Positions 1-8,856 of a DNA stretch of 64,000 nucleotides are shown one piece after another. The notes beneath the pieces are model-generated. The model saw nothing but the letters and a program-made list of their open reading frames with translations, was not told the origin of the DNA and did no database searches. How positions within the stretch are numbered: the first letter of the stretch is position 1; each line of letters opens with the position of its first letter. Position numbers and translations under genes: made by a program. The stretch spans positions 372,001 through 436,000 of the forward strand of contig NZ_LVJH01000002.1 of NCBI RefSeq assembly GCF_001637205.1. The letters are read 5' to 3'. The DNA comes from Paenibacillus glacialis. GTDB lineage: Bacteria > Bacillota > Bacilli > Paenibacillales > Paenibacillaceae.

Positions 1-60
1 GACATTGGCTTTCCTTGCTACATCTTTAATCGTTGGATTATTTGAAGCGTTTGGATTCAT
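1..60 (-). CDS. LacI-family transcriptional regulator, N-terminal end only (cut by window edge)
   Basis: The 20 codons read from 60 down to 1 begin MNPNASNN and continue into TIKDVARKANV, the typical first helix of a LacI/GalR helix-turn-helix. The ATG at 58-60 is preceded by AGAGGAATC. The rest of the gene lies beyond position 1, so the ligand domain and regulon cannot be named. A consensus promoter with two LacI-type palindromes lies directly upstream, which suggests autoregulation. Confidence 0.75.
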   Translation of the reverse strand, partial: MNPNASNNPTIKDVARKANV

Positions 61-95
61 ATCGATTCCTCTTTTACCTGTCATGAATAACAAAA

Positions 96-186
96 ATGTA
101 AGCGCTTGCTGTTCGTTTATAAAACATAAGCAATTTCATACGTAAACGCTTACCTAAAATATAAATCTTGATGTTCTTTTTGTCAA
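96..186 (-). promoter_or_regulatory. Sigma-A promoter with two LacI/CcpA-type operators
   Basis: On the minus strand TTGACA (186-181), a 17-bp spacer and TATATT (163-158) form a near-perfect promoter. Two LacI-type palindromes follow: one over the predicted start site (140-154, core GTAAGCGTTTAC) and one further downstream (96-110, core GCAAGCGCTTAC). Both also resemble catabolite-responsive elements, so control by the encoded LacI protein, by CcpA, or by both is possible. Confidence 0.6.
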
Positions 187-370
187 CCATTAATGACATA
201 GGCCCTTCTACTCCCCTGAATAAGCATACTTGATTCCATTGAATCCTTCCTTGATCAAGGTTACTTACACCGTCCACGGAAGAGATGAAGAATGAAGTTG
301 TACGGCGAAGGTTGTGAAGTGACCCTCTCATTCTCAAATGAAGGAAGACACAACTATTTTTGATCAAAAA

Positions 371-392
371 GGGTCCCCTATATAAGAGACCC
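371..392 (-). terminator. Rho-independent terminator after the lipoprotein gene
   Basis: GGGTC (371-375) pairs with GACCC (388-392). On the minus strand the hairpin is followed by TTTTT, just past the stop codon of the lipoprotein gene at 401. Confidence 0.55.
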
Positions 393-400
393 AGAAGTAT

Positions 401-877
401 TTATTTAGTTATTGTGAATGCTTCTTTTACATCTTCAAAACTCATATGCATTGTATCAAATAATTTTCCTTCTTCTGAGTCTACTTCAAAAGGATTGGAT
501 TGGGGTAATCCAACTAAATATACTAAGTCTCCTTTTTCACCAAGGTATTCGCCAATGCTTGGACCTTCTTCTTTTTCTGATTCAGCATATACATTCTTAT
601 CGATTATATAAAAAGATAGTAAACCTTCTCGGTTTTCATCTTTCGCATTTTTAGGACTAAGTAAGAATTCGACTGTTTCTCCTGGTATAGTTTCTTGCTT
701 TTCAATTTCTTTAACTTGGTAATTTCCACCCCATCTTTCTGGGATTTTAAATTCAAATCCTAATTTTTCATTTTTATACACATTATCATTTAAGGATTTA
801 TCCTTAGTTTCCTTCCCACATGCAATTAAAGATACACTAAGAACAAAAATCATAAATAATACTAAAGACTTTTTCAT
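401..877 (-). CDS. Small exported lipoprotein of unknown function
   Basis: The 158-aa product starts MKKSLVLFMIFVLSVS and ends its signal at a lipobox, LIAC, with Cys20 as the predicted lipidated residue. The mature part is hydrophilic and rich in Lys, Glu and Asp; I recognise no domain. A phrase near residue 45 (FKIPERW) resembles secreted PsbP-like or stress lipoproteins, but this is too weak to name it. The gene appears monocistronic, with its own terminator at 371-392. Confidence 0.7.
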   Translation of the reverse strand: MKKSLVLFMIFVLSVSLIACGKETKDKSLNDNVYKNEKLGFEFKIPERWGGNYQVKEIEKQETIPGETVEFLLSPKNAKDENREGLLSFYIIDKNVYAESEKEEGPSIGEYLGEKGDLVYLVGLPQSNPFEVDSEEGKLFDTMHMSFEDVKEAFTITK

Positions 878-1091
878 ACATACTCATCCTTTTCTATTAA
901 ACTACTATTGAGCATACACTTTTCATTCTAAAGAAGGGTAACGAAAAGATTACACCTATGTCATTAATCTAGGCAAGGAGCCGGCAATAAATAAAAGACA
1001 AAAAAACCAAAGAAAGACACGTTTCAATGAGTTCTAAGAACCCTCGAAACGCGTCTTATATATAATTACTCTACCCTACCCGTAACAGCTG

Positions 1092-2141
1092 TTATTCAGC
1101 TTTCACAAGGATTTTTACATGATTCTTCTCTTTCAAAAGAGCTTCAAATCCTTCTTCAATAACATCATCAAGCTTAATCCGTTTCGTTACAAGTTTCTCA
1201 GCGGAGAAGTAGCCTTGTTCCATCAGGCTAATAACAGCAGGGAATACGTTGCGATAACCAATAATCCCTTTGATGGTGCGTTCCATCATAACAATGTTAT
1301 TTGGTTTAATAGGTGCTTCTTTCTCGAAAATGCTGACAATCATCAATTCGCCACCAACTTTTGTCGAGTTAAGAGCCTGTGTAAGGACAGGAGGGACACC
1401 GGTGACTTCATAAGCGACGTCTGCTCCCCCATTTGTGCGTTTATGGATTTCTTCCACCACATCATATTGTTTAGGGTCAATGACGATTGCACCCAGTTCA
1501 GTCGCCTTTTGCTTGCGTTCTTCGGACAGCTCAACAGCATAGATCTCTGCTGCACCGGAAGCTTTCAATGCTTCGATAACGAGCAAACCGATTGGACCTG
1601 CACCAAATACGACAGCCTTATCGCCAACTTTAAGTTTGCTTTGACGGACGGCATGAAGTGCAACTGCGGAAGGTTCAACAAGTGCACCTTGCTCATAGGA
1701 TACGCTCTCTGGAATTTTGTGGACCATATATTCTTCAGCAGCCACGTATTCAGAGAAACCACCACCGCCTCCCGCAAGACCGAGGAAGCCCATTGTGGAG
1801 CAAAGGTTATAGTAACCTGTTTTACAGGCATCGCATTTACCACATGAATAGATAGGTTCTACAACGACACGATCACCAACGTTCACTTTGGTTACACCTT
1901 CGCCTACCTCTACAACTTTCCCGGAAAATTCATGCCCCATAACGATAGGTGCTTCTTCTCCAGTGATTGGATGTGGAGCACCCACTGGAATGAAGATTGG
2001 ACCTGCTGTATATTCGTGCAAGTCGCTGCCGCAAATGCCGCACCATTCGACTTTGATTTTCACTTTTCCTGGTAGAGCAATTGGTTCTTCAATGTTCTCT
2101 AAACGCAAATCTTTTAGTCCATGCCATCTTAATGCTTTCAT
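1092..2141 (-). CDS. bdhA: 2,3-butanediol dehydrogenase / acetoin reductase, zinc-dependent MDR family
   Basis: This 349-aa medium-chain dehydrogenase closely resembles Bacillus BdhA, which interconverts acetoin and 2,3-butanediol with NAD(H). Visible features are the catalytic zinc motif CGICGSDLHE, a GHE motif, a four-Cys structural zinc loop (CGKCDACKTGYYNLC), and a Rossmann nucleotide site (GAGPIGLL). I chose the ATG at 2141 rather than an ATG nine bases upstream because AGGGAG abuts the upstream one but lies nine bases from this one. A LacI-type palindrome at 2213-2226 separates it from the divergent LacI regulator, the likely controller. Confidence 0.85.
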   Translation of the reverse strand: MKALRWHGLKDLRLENIEEPIALPGKVKIKVEWCGICGSDLHEYTAGPIFIPVGAPHPITGEEAPIVMGHEFSGKVVEVGEGVTKVNVGDRVVVEPIYSCGKCDACKTGYYNLCSTMGFLGLAGGGGGFSEYVAAEEYMVHKIPESVSYEQGALVEPSAVALHAVRQSKLKVGDKAVVFGAGPIGLLVIEALKASGAAEIYAVELSEERKQKATELGAIVIDPKQYDVVEEIHKRTNGGADVAYEVTGVPPVLTQALNSTKVGGELMIVSIFEKEAPIKPNNIVMMERTIKGIIGYRNVFPAVISLMEQGYFSAEKLVTKRIKLDDVIEEGFEALLKEKNHVKILVKAE

Positions 2142-2212
2142 ATGTGTCATCTCCCTATTAATGTAGAATTACGAATAAGACTCTAATAATTACGGAAATA
2201 TATTAATTAATT

Positions 2213-2226
2213 CGGAAACGTTTCCG
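2213..2226. promoter_or_regulatory. LacI-family operator between bdhA and a divergent LacI regulator
   Basis: CGGAAACGTTTCCG is a perfect 14-bp palindrome with the central CG typical of LacI-family operators. It lies between the divergent starts of bdhA (2141) and the LacI-type regulator (2379). A related half-site, TACGGAAAT, occurs near 2189. Binding by the adjacent regulator is inferred. Confidence 0.65.
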
Positions 2227-2378
2227 TAAATACTATGTCACAATATCGACACACTGTCAATGCTAATATCGCATTTAGCATGACAATGTTCATATAAAAA
2301 CCAATTATGTTATAATTAATACGTAGTTTATGTATACTATTGTGGAAACAATTTCATATCAGTTGGGAAGTGCCAGGA

Positions 2379-3407
2379 TTGGGAAATAATAAAGTTACAA
2401 TAGAAGATGTAGCTGCATTAGCGGGTGTTGGGATCGCAACCGTTTCTAGAGCCATTAATAATACGGACGGTATTAGTCCGAAGACAAAGGAAAAAGTGCT
2501 GACTGCTGTCGAGGAGCTTGGATTTATTCCAAATTCATTTGCACAGAACTTGAAGTTTCGTCAGACCAAGCAGATTGCCTTGGCTGTTCCTGATATTCGC
2601 AATGCCTTTATTCCGGAAATTGCCTATTCAGTCGAACAAGTGGCGAAGCATTATGGCTATCGTGTCGTTCAGATTAATACATTAGGAAATATAAGATCGG
2701 AGTTAGAACTGCTGCGTGATATAAAGAAGCTTCATGTGGATGGTCTTATTATTCTCCCACTTGCTTATCCCAAAACACTCAAAGATCTCATTAATAAAGC
2801 CAGCCTTCCAATCTCTATCATTAATTACGGAAAAACGTTAAATACAGATGTTAAGGCGGATATTGTAAGTCTCTCCACACAAGAGGGTAAGCTAGTCATG
2901 GAGCATTTGATTAGCATAGGAAGAACAAGAATTGGCTATGCTGGTGCTCCAAAAGAAATCATTGAAGAGCGATTCTTTGCTTATGAGGATGCGCTAGATC
3001 ACATCGATCGATCATTAGTCTATTTCGGGGATGATTTCTCAATGCAGACCGGAGCTAAAGCAGCAGATTATTTCGTTAATCTGACGCATATGCCGGATGC
3101 CATCTATGCCGGAAATGATATGGTTGCTGTTGGCTTACTGAATCGATTTAAAGAATTAGGTATTCGCGTACCAGAAGATATCGCTATCGTCGGAGTCGAT
3201 AACAATTTATTGTGTACGATCACGACTCCAAAGATCAGCTCAGTCTCAATCATGGGTGCGGAAGTAGCCAAGGTAGCGACAGAGCTTCTGCTGCAACGTA
3301 TAGAAGAGCAGAAGAAAGGTCTTTATGAGAGGGTACAGTTCGAGCCAAGACTGATCGTTAGAGAATCCAGCTTAAGTCGAACGCGTAGCACTCAGCACAT
3401 TGAATAG
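2379..3407 (+). CDS. LacI-family transcriptional regulator
   Basis: The 342-aa product has an N-terminal LacI helix-turn-helix (VTIEDVAALAGVGIATVSRA, then NSFAQNLK of the hinge) and a periplasmic-binding-protein-like effector domain ending with the usual dimer contacts (MPDAIYAGNDMVAVG, then IAIVGVDN). I chose the TTG at 2379: GGGAAG lies eight bases upstream, and a promoter (TTATAA-17-TATACT, -10 at 2333-2338) puts the transcript start downstream of the alternative TTG at 2340. It faces bdhA across a LacI operator, so it probably represses bdhA and itself. The sugar or metabolite sensed is unknown. Confidence 0.8.
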   Translation: MGNNKVTIEDVAALAGVGIATVSRAINNTDGISPKTKEKVLTAVEELGFIPNSFAQNLKFRQTKQIALAVPDIRNAFIPEIAYSVEQVAKHYGYRVVQINTLGNIRSELELLRDIKKLHVDGLIILPLAYPKTLKDLINKASLPISIINYGKTLNTDVKADIVSLSTQEGKLVMEHLISIGRTRIGYAGAPKEIIEERFFAYEDALDHIDRSLVYFGDDFSMQTGAKAADYFVNLTHMPDAIYAGNDMVAVGLLNRFKELGIRVPEDIAIVGVDNNLLCTITTPKISSVSIMGAEVAKVATELLLQRIEEQKKGLYERVQFEPRLIVRESSLSRTRSTQHIE

Positions 3408-3588
3408 AGTGAAAGAAGGATATTCTTGAACGTTGCAATGGTCATTACAAAAGAAGCATCCAGCAATTTGCGCTGCCAAGCCGAAACCGTATATCCGTTA
3501 GCCTTGTTTCTTCCATGTTTAGAACTATTATTCGTGATAATGAATCGGGGCAATGTAGAATTTGATTCCTAATCGTATGATATTTGAA

Positions 3589-3629
3589 AAGGCAGCCGCT
3601 CCCTGTATGAAGGTGCAGCTGCCTTTTTT
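3589..3629. terminator. Bidirectional terminator between the LacI regulator and the lasso exporter
   Basis: AAGGCAGC (3589-3596) pairs with GCTGCCTT (3618-3625), followed by a T run on the plus strand and preceded by an A run. The two genes converge here. The 180 bases between the regulator stop and this hairpin hold nothing else I can recognise. Confidence 0.7.
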
Positions 3630-3665
3630 CCTATCCTGCTTATCGCCATCCGGCTACTCACATCT

Positions 3666-5471
3666 TCACATCTGAGCACCCGTTTGATAATTGAGCAGCT
3701 GTCTGAAGGTCCCTCTGCTCTCCTGAGACAACTGCTCATATCCGCCTTGCTGAATAATCTCACCTTGCTCCATGACAATCACCTGATCTGCATTCCGAAT
3801 TGTAGAAAGGCGGTGAGCGATGACAATAATGGTCATGCTTCCTTTCAAAAGCTCCAGCGCCCCTTGTATCAGCCGTTCGTTCTCACTGTCCAGCGCACTT
3901 GTCGCTTCATCCAGCACAAGAATCGAAGGGCGCTTCAAGATCGCTCTTGCCAGCACAATCCGCTGCCGTTCTCCTCCTGACAACCGGATACCCCGGTCAC
4001 CGATTACCGTATCCAGACCTTGCGGAAGCTTACGTACAAATTCCTCCGAGGCCGAAAATTTCAAAGCTTTCCACAGCTCGGCATCATTAGCCTCAGGATC
4101 AACCAGCTTCAGATTATCCCGAATACTCTCATTGAAGAGAAAGGGATCCTGTGCCACATATCCGATCGAACTGCGCAGAGACAGAAGCTTTTGCTCATCT
4201 CTAAGAGACACGCCGTCAATCATCACCTGCCCATTCTCCGGATGAATCAACCCCATCAACATATCGATGAGCGTACTTTTGCCCGCCCCTGATTTGCCAA
4301 CGATTGCCGTCATGCGATTAGCGGGAATATGTATATTAATATCACTCAAAGCGTATACGAGTTCATTGGAATCGTACCGGTAGTTCACATCCCTACATTC
4401 TATTCCGTCCTGCATATTCAATCGTGTAGGTTCACACATAGAGGCAATTTCTCCGATTTCCCTGTCTGCCTCATATTCCATTTGTAGCTTGCGCATCGCT
4501 TGAAAGGCTGGAAAATTGGATACAAGCTGCTCGGTATTCGATTGAATGCCGATAAACCTCGGCCACAGCCGCGAGAAGATGAGAACAACGATAATTAATT
4601 GTTCAGCTGGTGTATGGATAACCTCAAGTGCCAGATAGACGAAGCCAGCAACCAGTACAACAGAGGATAAGCGATAAATAAGCTGCGACAGGGAATTAAC
4701 CCGTCCCAATTGGATAAAGTTATTTTCCATTTTTTCAGACAAATTTTGGAACCAGTAGATATGAGACTTTTCTAATCTATTACTCTTAATATCCTTGATC
4801 CCATTGAAGTGATCGCTAATCCCTGCAAAATAATACTTAGAAAGTTCTGTTGTCTGTTCACCAATAAGCTTCGACTTCTTAATAAATTTACGTGAGTAAA
4901 GAGCTAGTAGCCCACCGCTGACCAGAACGACCAGCGTTAGTAGAGGAGACAGCCATAAGGCAAGGCCGATCTGTATGATTGTGAAAATCACCGAAGAAAT
5001 CATCTGCAAAAATAAGGAAGTTCCGTAATTCACGCGTCCGAGTTCATTAGACATAATATGGTTAAAGTCTGACTTGCGCTTGCGAAGGTAGAACTCCCAT
5101 TTCGCTTGTAGCAATCCTCGATACGTCTCGATCCGAAGCGTACGAATAAACCCTTGTAGAATCCTCGAATTCAACAAGGTCTGGCTTCGTTGGAGCAGTG
5201 CCTGCCCCCCCACAATGACGACATATACAGCCAGCACCACTGGCAAATTCAACTCCAATGACCATGACTTGATTAGGGCTAGTAGAGAAGAGATCAGCGG
5301 TATTCCATCCATATTCATTTGAAATACGCCTATTATGCTGAGCAGGGGAACGATTAAATAGATGCCAATGCCATCCAATAAACTGATTAGAAGAGTCAGC
5401 GACATATTGATGTACAGTCTGATCCCTGCGACATGATGCATTTTACGAATGAAATACAATAGATCCTTCAT
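3666..5471 (-). CDS. padeD: Lasso peptide exporter, ABC transporter with fused membrane and ATPase domains (PadeD-like)
   Basis: The 601-aa half-transporter has about six membrane segments in residues 15-300 and a nucleotide-binding domain with Walker A GKSGAGKST (392-400), signature LSGGE (497-501) and Walker B ILVLDEAT (about 517-524). There is no N-terminal C39 peptidase domain, as expected in lasso systems where a separate B2 protease removes the leader. It lies 22 bases after the B2 gene in the same direction, so B1-B2-D looks like one operon driven from the palindrome-bearing promoter near 6308-6356. Likely role: export of, and self-protection against, the mature peptide. Confidence 0.85.
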   Translation of the reverse strand: MKDLLYFIRKMHHVAGIRLYINMSLTLLISLLDGIGIYLIVPLLSIIGVFQMNMDGIPLISSLLALIKSWSLELNLPVVLAVYVVIVGGQALLQRSQTLLNSRILQGFIRTLRIETYRGLLQAKWEFYLRKRKSDFNHIMSNELGRVNYGTSLFLQMISSVIFTIIQIGLALWLSPLLTLVVLVSGGLLALYSRKFIKKSKLIGEQTTELSKYYFAGISDHFNGIKDIKSNRLEKSHIYWFQNLSEKMENNFIQLGRVNSLSQLIYRLSSVVLVAGFVYLALEVIHTPAEQLIIVVLIFSRLWPRFIGIQSNTEQLVSNFPAFQAMRKLQMEYEADREIGEIASMCEPTRLNMQDGIECRDVNYRYDSNELVYALSDINIHIPANRMTAIVGKSGAGKSTLIDMLMGLIHPENGQVMIDGVSLRDEQKLLSLRSSIGYVAQDPFLFNESIRDNLKLVDPEANDAELWKALKFSASEEFVRKLPQGLDTVIGDRGIRLSGGERQRIVLARAILKRPSILVLDEATSALDSENERLIQGALELLKGSMTIIVIAHRLSTIRNADQVIVMEQGEIIQQGGYEQLSQESRGTFRQLLNYQTGAQM

Positions 5472-5493
5472 TTTGAATAACCCCTTATGCGGA

Positions 5494-5976
5494 TTACCGC
5501 TTCATAGTCGCTAGAGCTTCAGGCTGTTTACTATTCCCGAAAATCCCCACGACCGCATACCTTTCGTGCCCTTCTTTACCCGTTAAAATGTACGATCCGC
5601 TGCGCAGCCAAGCATGCGCAGCCATCTGTCCCTTGTCATCCCGGCCGCTTCCCAGATACAAGGTGCTCGGAATCCCTCTTCGCTCAAGCATCTTCATCGC
5701 GGCGATGGCCTTGACCAAGCACTGGCTCTCCCACAACGTTATACGACTCATCGTATGGACCGCCTTCGACACTGCACGAAGCAGTAAGAGGTCCTCCTCC
5801 GTACAGCTCGTATACGGCGTCTCCTTCATATGCTCCCCAAAGGAAGGAGCTACTTTGGAGAACGGCAGAAGCTTAAGCACTCTCCCCCACGCCAAGTAGA
5901 AATAAGCTTCTGCGAACATCCTCTTTACATCAAGTGGATAAGATACAAATCTGCGCACTTTCTTATACAAGCTCAT
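5494..5976 (-). CDS. padeB2: Lasso peptide leader protease B2 (transglutaminase-like cysteine protease)
   Basis: The 160-aa product matches the lasso B2 family, which cuts the leader from the precursor before cyclisation. The likely catalytic Cys is Cys86 in WESQCLVKA and the His is His121 in MAAHAWL, the usual C...HAW pattern; the third residue I cannot fix. The reading frame overlaps the B1 gene by one base, so the two are translationally coupled and probably form the usual B1-B2 complex. Its length is standard for a split B protein. Confidence 0.88.
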   Translation of the reverse strand: MSLYKKVRRFVSYPLDVKRMFAEAYFYLAWGRVLKLLPFSKVAPSFGEHMKETPYTSCTEEDLLLLRAVSKAVHTMSRITLWESQCLVKAIAAMKMLERRGIPSTLYLGSGRDDKGQMAAHAWLRSGSYILTGKEGHERYAVVGIFGNSKQPEALATMKR

Positions 5977-6269
5977 TATTGATTTCTCACCTGTATGAGT
6001 CCTTCAGCTGCAAGCTGATGCAGGAATGTGTATACTTGCTGCTCACATACGTCATGTTCGATCTCATATTCCATCATTAATTGTTCAACTATGCCCGTAG
6101 TGCTGAGTGGGGAAGTAACAAGCTCCCATATTCGGCCGCCAATCTGACCCAGATTATAATATTTGCCGTTCTCGATGCTCAGCATCACTTTCTCTCCATC
6201 CATTTCACTTACCAGGAATCCTTCAGATTGTACGACAAGATCATCCGTTCCGATTAATTCAATACTCAT
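5976..6269 (-). CDS. padeB1: Lasso RiPP recognition element B1 (PqqD-like)
   Basis: The 97-aa PqqD-fold protein (for example VMLSIENGKYYNLGQIGGRI, the beta strands and first helix of an RRE) should bind the precursor leader and hand it to B2 and the cyclase. GAGGAGG precedes the ATG. It is first in the B1-B2-D unit, with its own promoter and a perfect GATACA-N3-TGTATC palindrome between it and the upstream nucleotidyltransferase gene. Confidence 0.88.
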   Translation of the reverse strand: MSIELIGTDDLVVQSEGFLVSEMDGEKVMLSIENGKYYNLGQIGGRIWELVTSPLSTTGIVEQLMMEYEIEHDVCEQQVYTFLHQLAAEGLIQVRNQ

Positions 6270-6307
6270 GAATAGTAGCCTCCTCTATGAAATTAGACAC
6301 ATTTATA

Positions 6308-6356
6308 TGATACAGATTGTATCATTAATATTAAGCGAGGGGAAGTATTTCACCAA
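6308..6356 (-). promoter_or_regulatory. Promoter of the B1-B2-exporter unit with GATACA-N3-TGTATC operator
   Basis: On the minus strand TTGGTG (6356-6351), a 17-bp spacer and TAATAT (6333-6328) are followed four bases later by the palindrome GATACAATCTGTATC (6323-6309). The operator therefore covers the predicted transcript start. A degenerate copy (ATACAGATTGT at 6361-6371) lies 51 bp away, inside the end of the nucleotidyltransferase gene. The same operator occurs at four other promoters in the window. Confidence 0.7.
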
Positions 6357-6358
6357 AT

Positions 6359-7531
6359 TTATACAGATTGTCGTTTCATTCGTCGCCAGAAATATAGAAA
6401 AGGTCGAAGTGGGAAATAGAGGAAATGGAGCGATTTAGGCAGTGGTAACAAGATGGCATCTCGTGAGCTAGGATGAAGCTTGTTTAACAAGTAAGCTACT
6501 TTCTGCTTTCCTGACATCAATGAAAATAGGTAGCGATTATAATGCAAAGCTACACTTTTCTCTGGTACCGGGTTTAATTTAACTATTCTTTTTATATAAT
6601 AGAGGGCCATTTCTGCTAATCGTTGAGATTTAGAACTCATCGTTAATAATTCTAAATCATGAGGAATCTTTGTTGAAAGTAGGTTCGATAATAAGATAAA
6701 TGCCTGCCCTGCGTATTGCTGTCCTCCATATTGATCGAAATGTATTTTCATATTTCCACTGCTAATTTTAGGTAGCAACCGTTCAATATCAATTAACCAA
6801 CGTAATCGGAACCAGCCATGCCTAGCACCATGGTCCGTAAGATAGTAGAGCAGATCTTCATTTCCCAAATAGTGAAACGTTTGATTTGACAATGTTATAT
6901 CATTTTTACGTTCCCACAGTTGATCGAATGAGAATGACTCACTGAAATGAGGATTCAATCGCCAGTGAATTTCAACTTGCGCAAAATTCTCCATATGCTC
7001 AAAGGATATGTGATGTGATTTCTTCTTCCAATTGTCTAAAACATGCTCATCCTTCGACTCGTAACCAAGCTGTACCAGTATTTCCTCAGCCTTCTCCACA
7101 TCTTCTGCCGGAACTAGAATATCTAGATCTTTGGATGTCCTGTGCGCCAGGTCTCCATACAACTGTATAGCAAGAATAGGACCTTTCAACAAAAGGGTAC
7201 GTATTCCACTGTTTCTTAATGCTTTGCAAATATGATTCATTTCTCTGCTAAGATGTAGCATCTTAATTGTGTTGTTATTATATTGGTGATGAAGTGATTC
7301 CATAACGTTCGATGGAATGAGTGAGGGCTCAAGTCCTCTCAATTTCAAATAAACAAGAGGAAAAACTCGATGATGTACCACAAGCTTCACAAACAATTTC
7401 CAGTCCAAATCTGCTGTATATTGCTTAAACGTACTCTCCTCCAGCAAATCCTCGCGTACAATAAATAATAAAAATGCTAATTCTTTTGATACATCACTCA
7501 GGTCCAATTCAATTGCATCTAATATCAACAT
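6359..7531 (-). CDS. Nucleotidyltransferase-fold protein of lasso clusters (NTP_transf_5 type)
   Basis: The 390-aa product carries the polymerase-beta-type signature of this family: LLLKGP (about 115-120) and RTSKDLDILV with acidic residues D138 and D140. Such proteins accompany kinase-containing lasso clusters of Bacillales; from memory, the homologue in the pseudomycoidin cluster was linked to further modification of the phosphorylated peptide end. I chose the ATG at 7531 over a GTG two codons upstream. It lies between the exopolysaccharide acyltransferase and B1; a -10-like TATAAT (7604-7599) with one TGTATCA half-site nearby may give it its own promoter. Confidence 0.75.
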   Translation of the reverse strand: MLILDAIELDLSDVSKELAFLLFIVREDLLEESTFKQYTADLDWKLFVKLVVHHRVFPLVYLKLRGLEPSLIPSNVMESLHHQYNNNTIKMLHLSREMNHICKALRNSGIRTLLLKGPILAIQLYGDLAHRTSKDLDILVPAEDVEKAEEILVQLGYESKDEHVLDNWKKKSHHISFEHMENFAQVEIHWRLNPHFSESFSFDQLWERKNDITLSNQTFHYLGNEDLLYYLTDHGARHGWFRLRWLIDIERLLPKISSGNMKIHFDQYGGQQYAGQAFILLSNLLSTKIPHDLELLTMSSKSQRLAEMALYYIKRIVKLNPVPEKSVALHYNRYLFSLMSGKQKVAYLLNKLHPSSRDAILLPLPKSLHFLYFPLRPFLYFWRRMKRQSV

Positions 7532-7655
7532 ACCCACCCCACAATCTTACATATAGATTTGGTCATAACCAAATTATCCACACTTGCTCTCTCACGTAAT
7601 TATAATCCGATGTATCAAGTACCCATTACAGTAAGTTTCATCTCGTTTCAATCTT

Positions 7656-8834
7656 CTATATATGCTCTACCGGATTTGACTTTTGTACGACTGAACCTTC
7701 GATTAGGTTTTTTTGAGACTTTGATGTGAGATTACGTCCTATTGTAATTGAGCTTACTTCAATAAACCGATATGATAATGCGGATAAGATTATTGAAATG
7801 ATTAGAGTCATTATGTAAATCAGACCCAAAGAAAGCACTTCATGTAATATGTAAATTAGACTAAATAAGACAATAAGATGATACAAATATAAGCTATACG
7901 ACAGTTTTCCTAGAACCTTTATTGGTTTATATAAAAGTACAAATGAAGCCTTTTTAGATCCTAAGGCAAAAACAAGAAAAATCGCTGCGCCTGCCACACT
8001 AGTGTAATCTTTTATAATATCGTAATAAACGCTAAGACCAAGCGCGCTTCCAATTAACCCCACAAATCCGGAATAGGTATACAGAATGAACCCTACAAGA
8101 ATTAATAACCATTTCATTTTCCTCGAAAAGTTATTATATATGTTCTGTAGTGCTTCTCTATGCTTTGCAATTAATCCACCAATAAGAAAAATGGATATAA
8201 AATGAATACTTTCCATATAGGAAGTACGATAACCAATGCTAGGATCGATTGGAATTAGACTATTCATTCCACTGATAACGGAAAGTCCTATACACATTCC
8301 AACGACGATCTTCCAATTGAACTTAACTAACAGAATAGCTAATAACGGAAATAGTATCGAAATTCTCATTTCATGAATTAATGACCAGATTACATTGTTA
8401 TACAGATCAGAATTGAAATTACCAATTAATAAGAGGTGCTCAACAATCGACTTCACGGTAATCGGATCGTTCCATGAGATATTAAACCATTCGCTTAACG
8501 AAGTAATCCCCCCACCGGAGATGAGGGAATATAGCACAATCGCTGAAATAATAGAACAGACATAGGGTATATAAATGCGAAAAAAACGTTTTATGATGAA
8601 TGCACCATATGGAATGTTTCTCCCCTTTAAAAAAGGTAAGGATAGTACAAAACCGCTTAGCAGAAAGAACATCATTACAGCAGAATGACCGTTCGTTATA
8701 ATGCTTAACGGTGAGTATATTGAAGTCATTGCGGATAATACCGGAATCTCACTAACTAGTAAGATATGGCCAAAAACAACGGTTACTGCGGCCAATCCAC
8801 GAATAGAATCTAATTGTTCAATTCGATTCCTCAT
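7656..8834 (-). CDS. Membrane acyltransferase (acyltransferase 3 family), exopolysaccharide O-acetylation
   Basis: The 392-aa integral membrane protein has about ten hydrophobic segments and the family opening RIEQLDSIRGLAAVTVVFGH, whose His is the usual catalytic residue, followed by FFLLSGFVLS. Members transfer acetyl or other acyl groups to extracytoplasmic sugars. The ATG at 8834 has GAAGGAGATG upstream; an ATG at 8855 does not. It is the last gene of the exopolysaccharide operon, 22 bases after manC, and no convincing terminator follows. Confidence 0.8.
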   Translation of the reverse strand: MRNRIEQLDSIRGLAAVTVVFGHILLVSEIPVLSAMTSIYSPLSIITNGHSAVMMFFLLSGFVLSLPFLKGRNIPYGAFIIKRFFRIYIPYVCSIISAIVLYSLISGGGITSLSEWFNISWNDPITVKSIVEHLLLIGNFNSDLYNNVIWSLIHEMRISILFPLLAILLVKFNWKIVVGMCIGLSVISGMNSLIPIDPSIGYRTSYMESIHFISIFLIGGLIAKHREALQNIYNNFSRKMKWLLILVGFILYTYSGFVGLIGSALGLSVYYDIIKDYTSVAGAAIFLVFALGSKKASFVLLYKPIKVLGKLSYSLYLYHLIVLFSLIYILHEVLSLGLIYIMTLIISIILSALSYRFIEVSSITIGRNLTSKSQKNLIEGSVVQKSNPVEHI

Positions 8835-8856
8835 ACAATCATCTCCTTCATTCATC

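Noticed and set aside
74..367. 97-aa minus-strand frame after the LacI start
   Set aside because: It covers the promoter and operators of the LacI-type gene, has no ribosome site, and its sequence is unlike a protein.
1119..1847. 242-aa plus-strand open frame
   Set aside because: It is the exact antisense of bdhA, has no ribosome site and no domain; a shadow frame.
6361..6371. Second full operator copy before B1
   Set aside because: Only one half-site and the centre match (ATACAGATTGT); it lies in the coding end of the nucleotidyltransferase gene, so it is mentioned only as degenerate.
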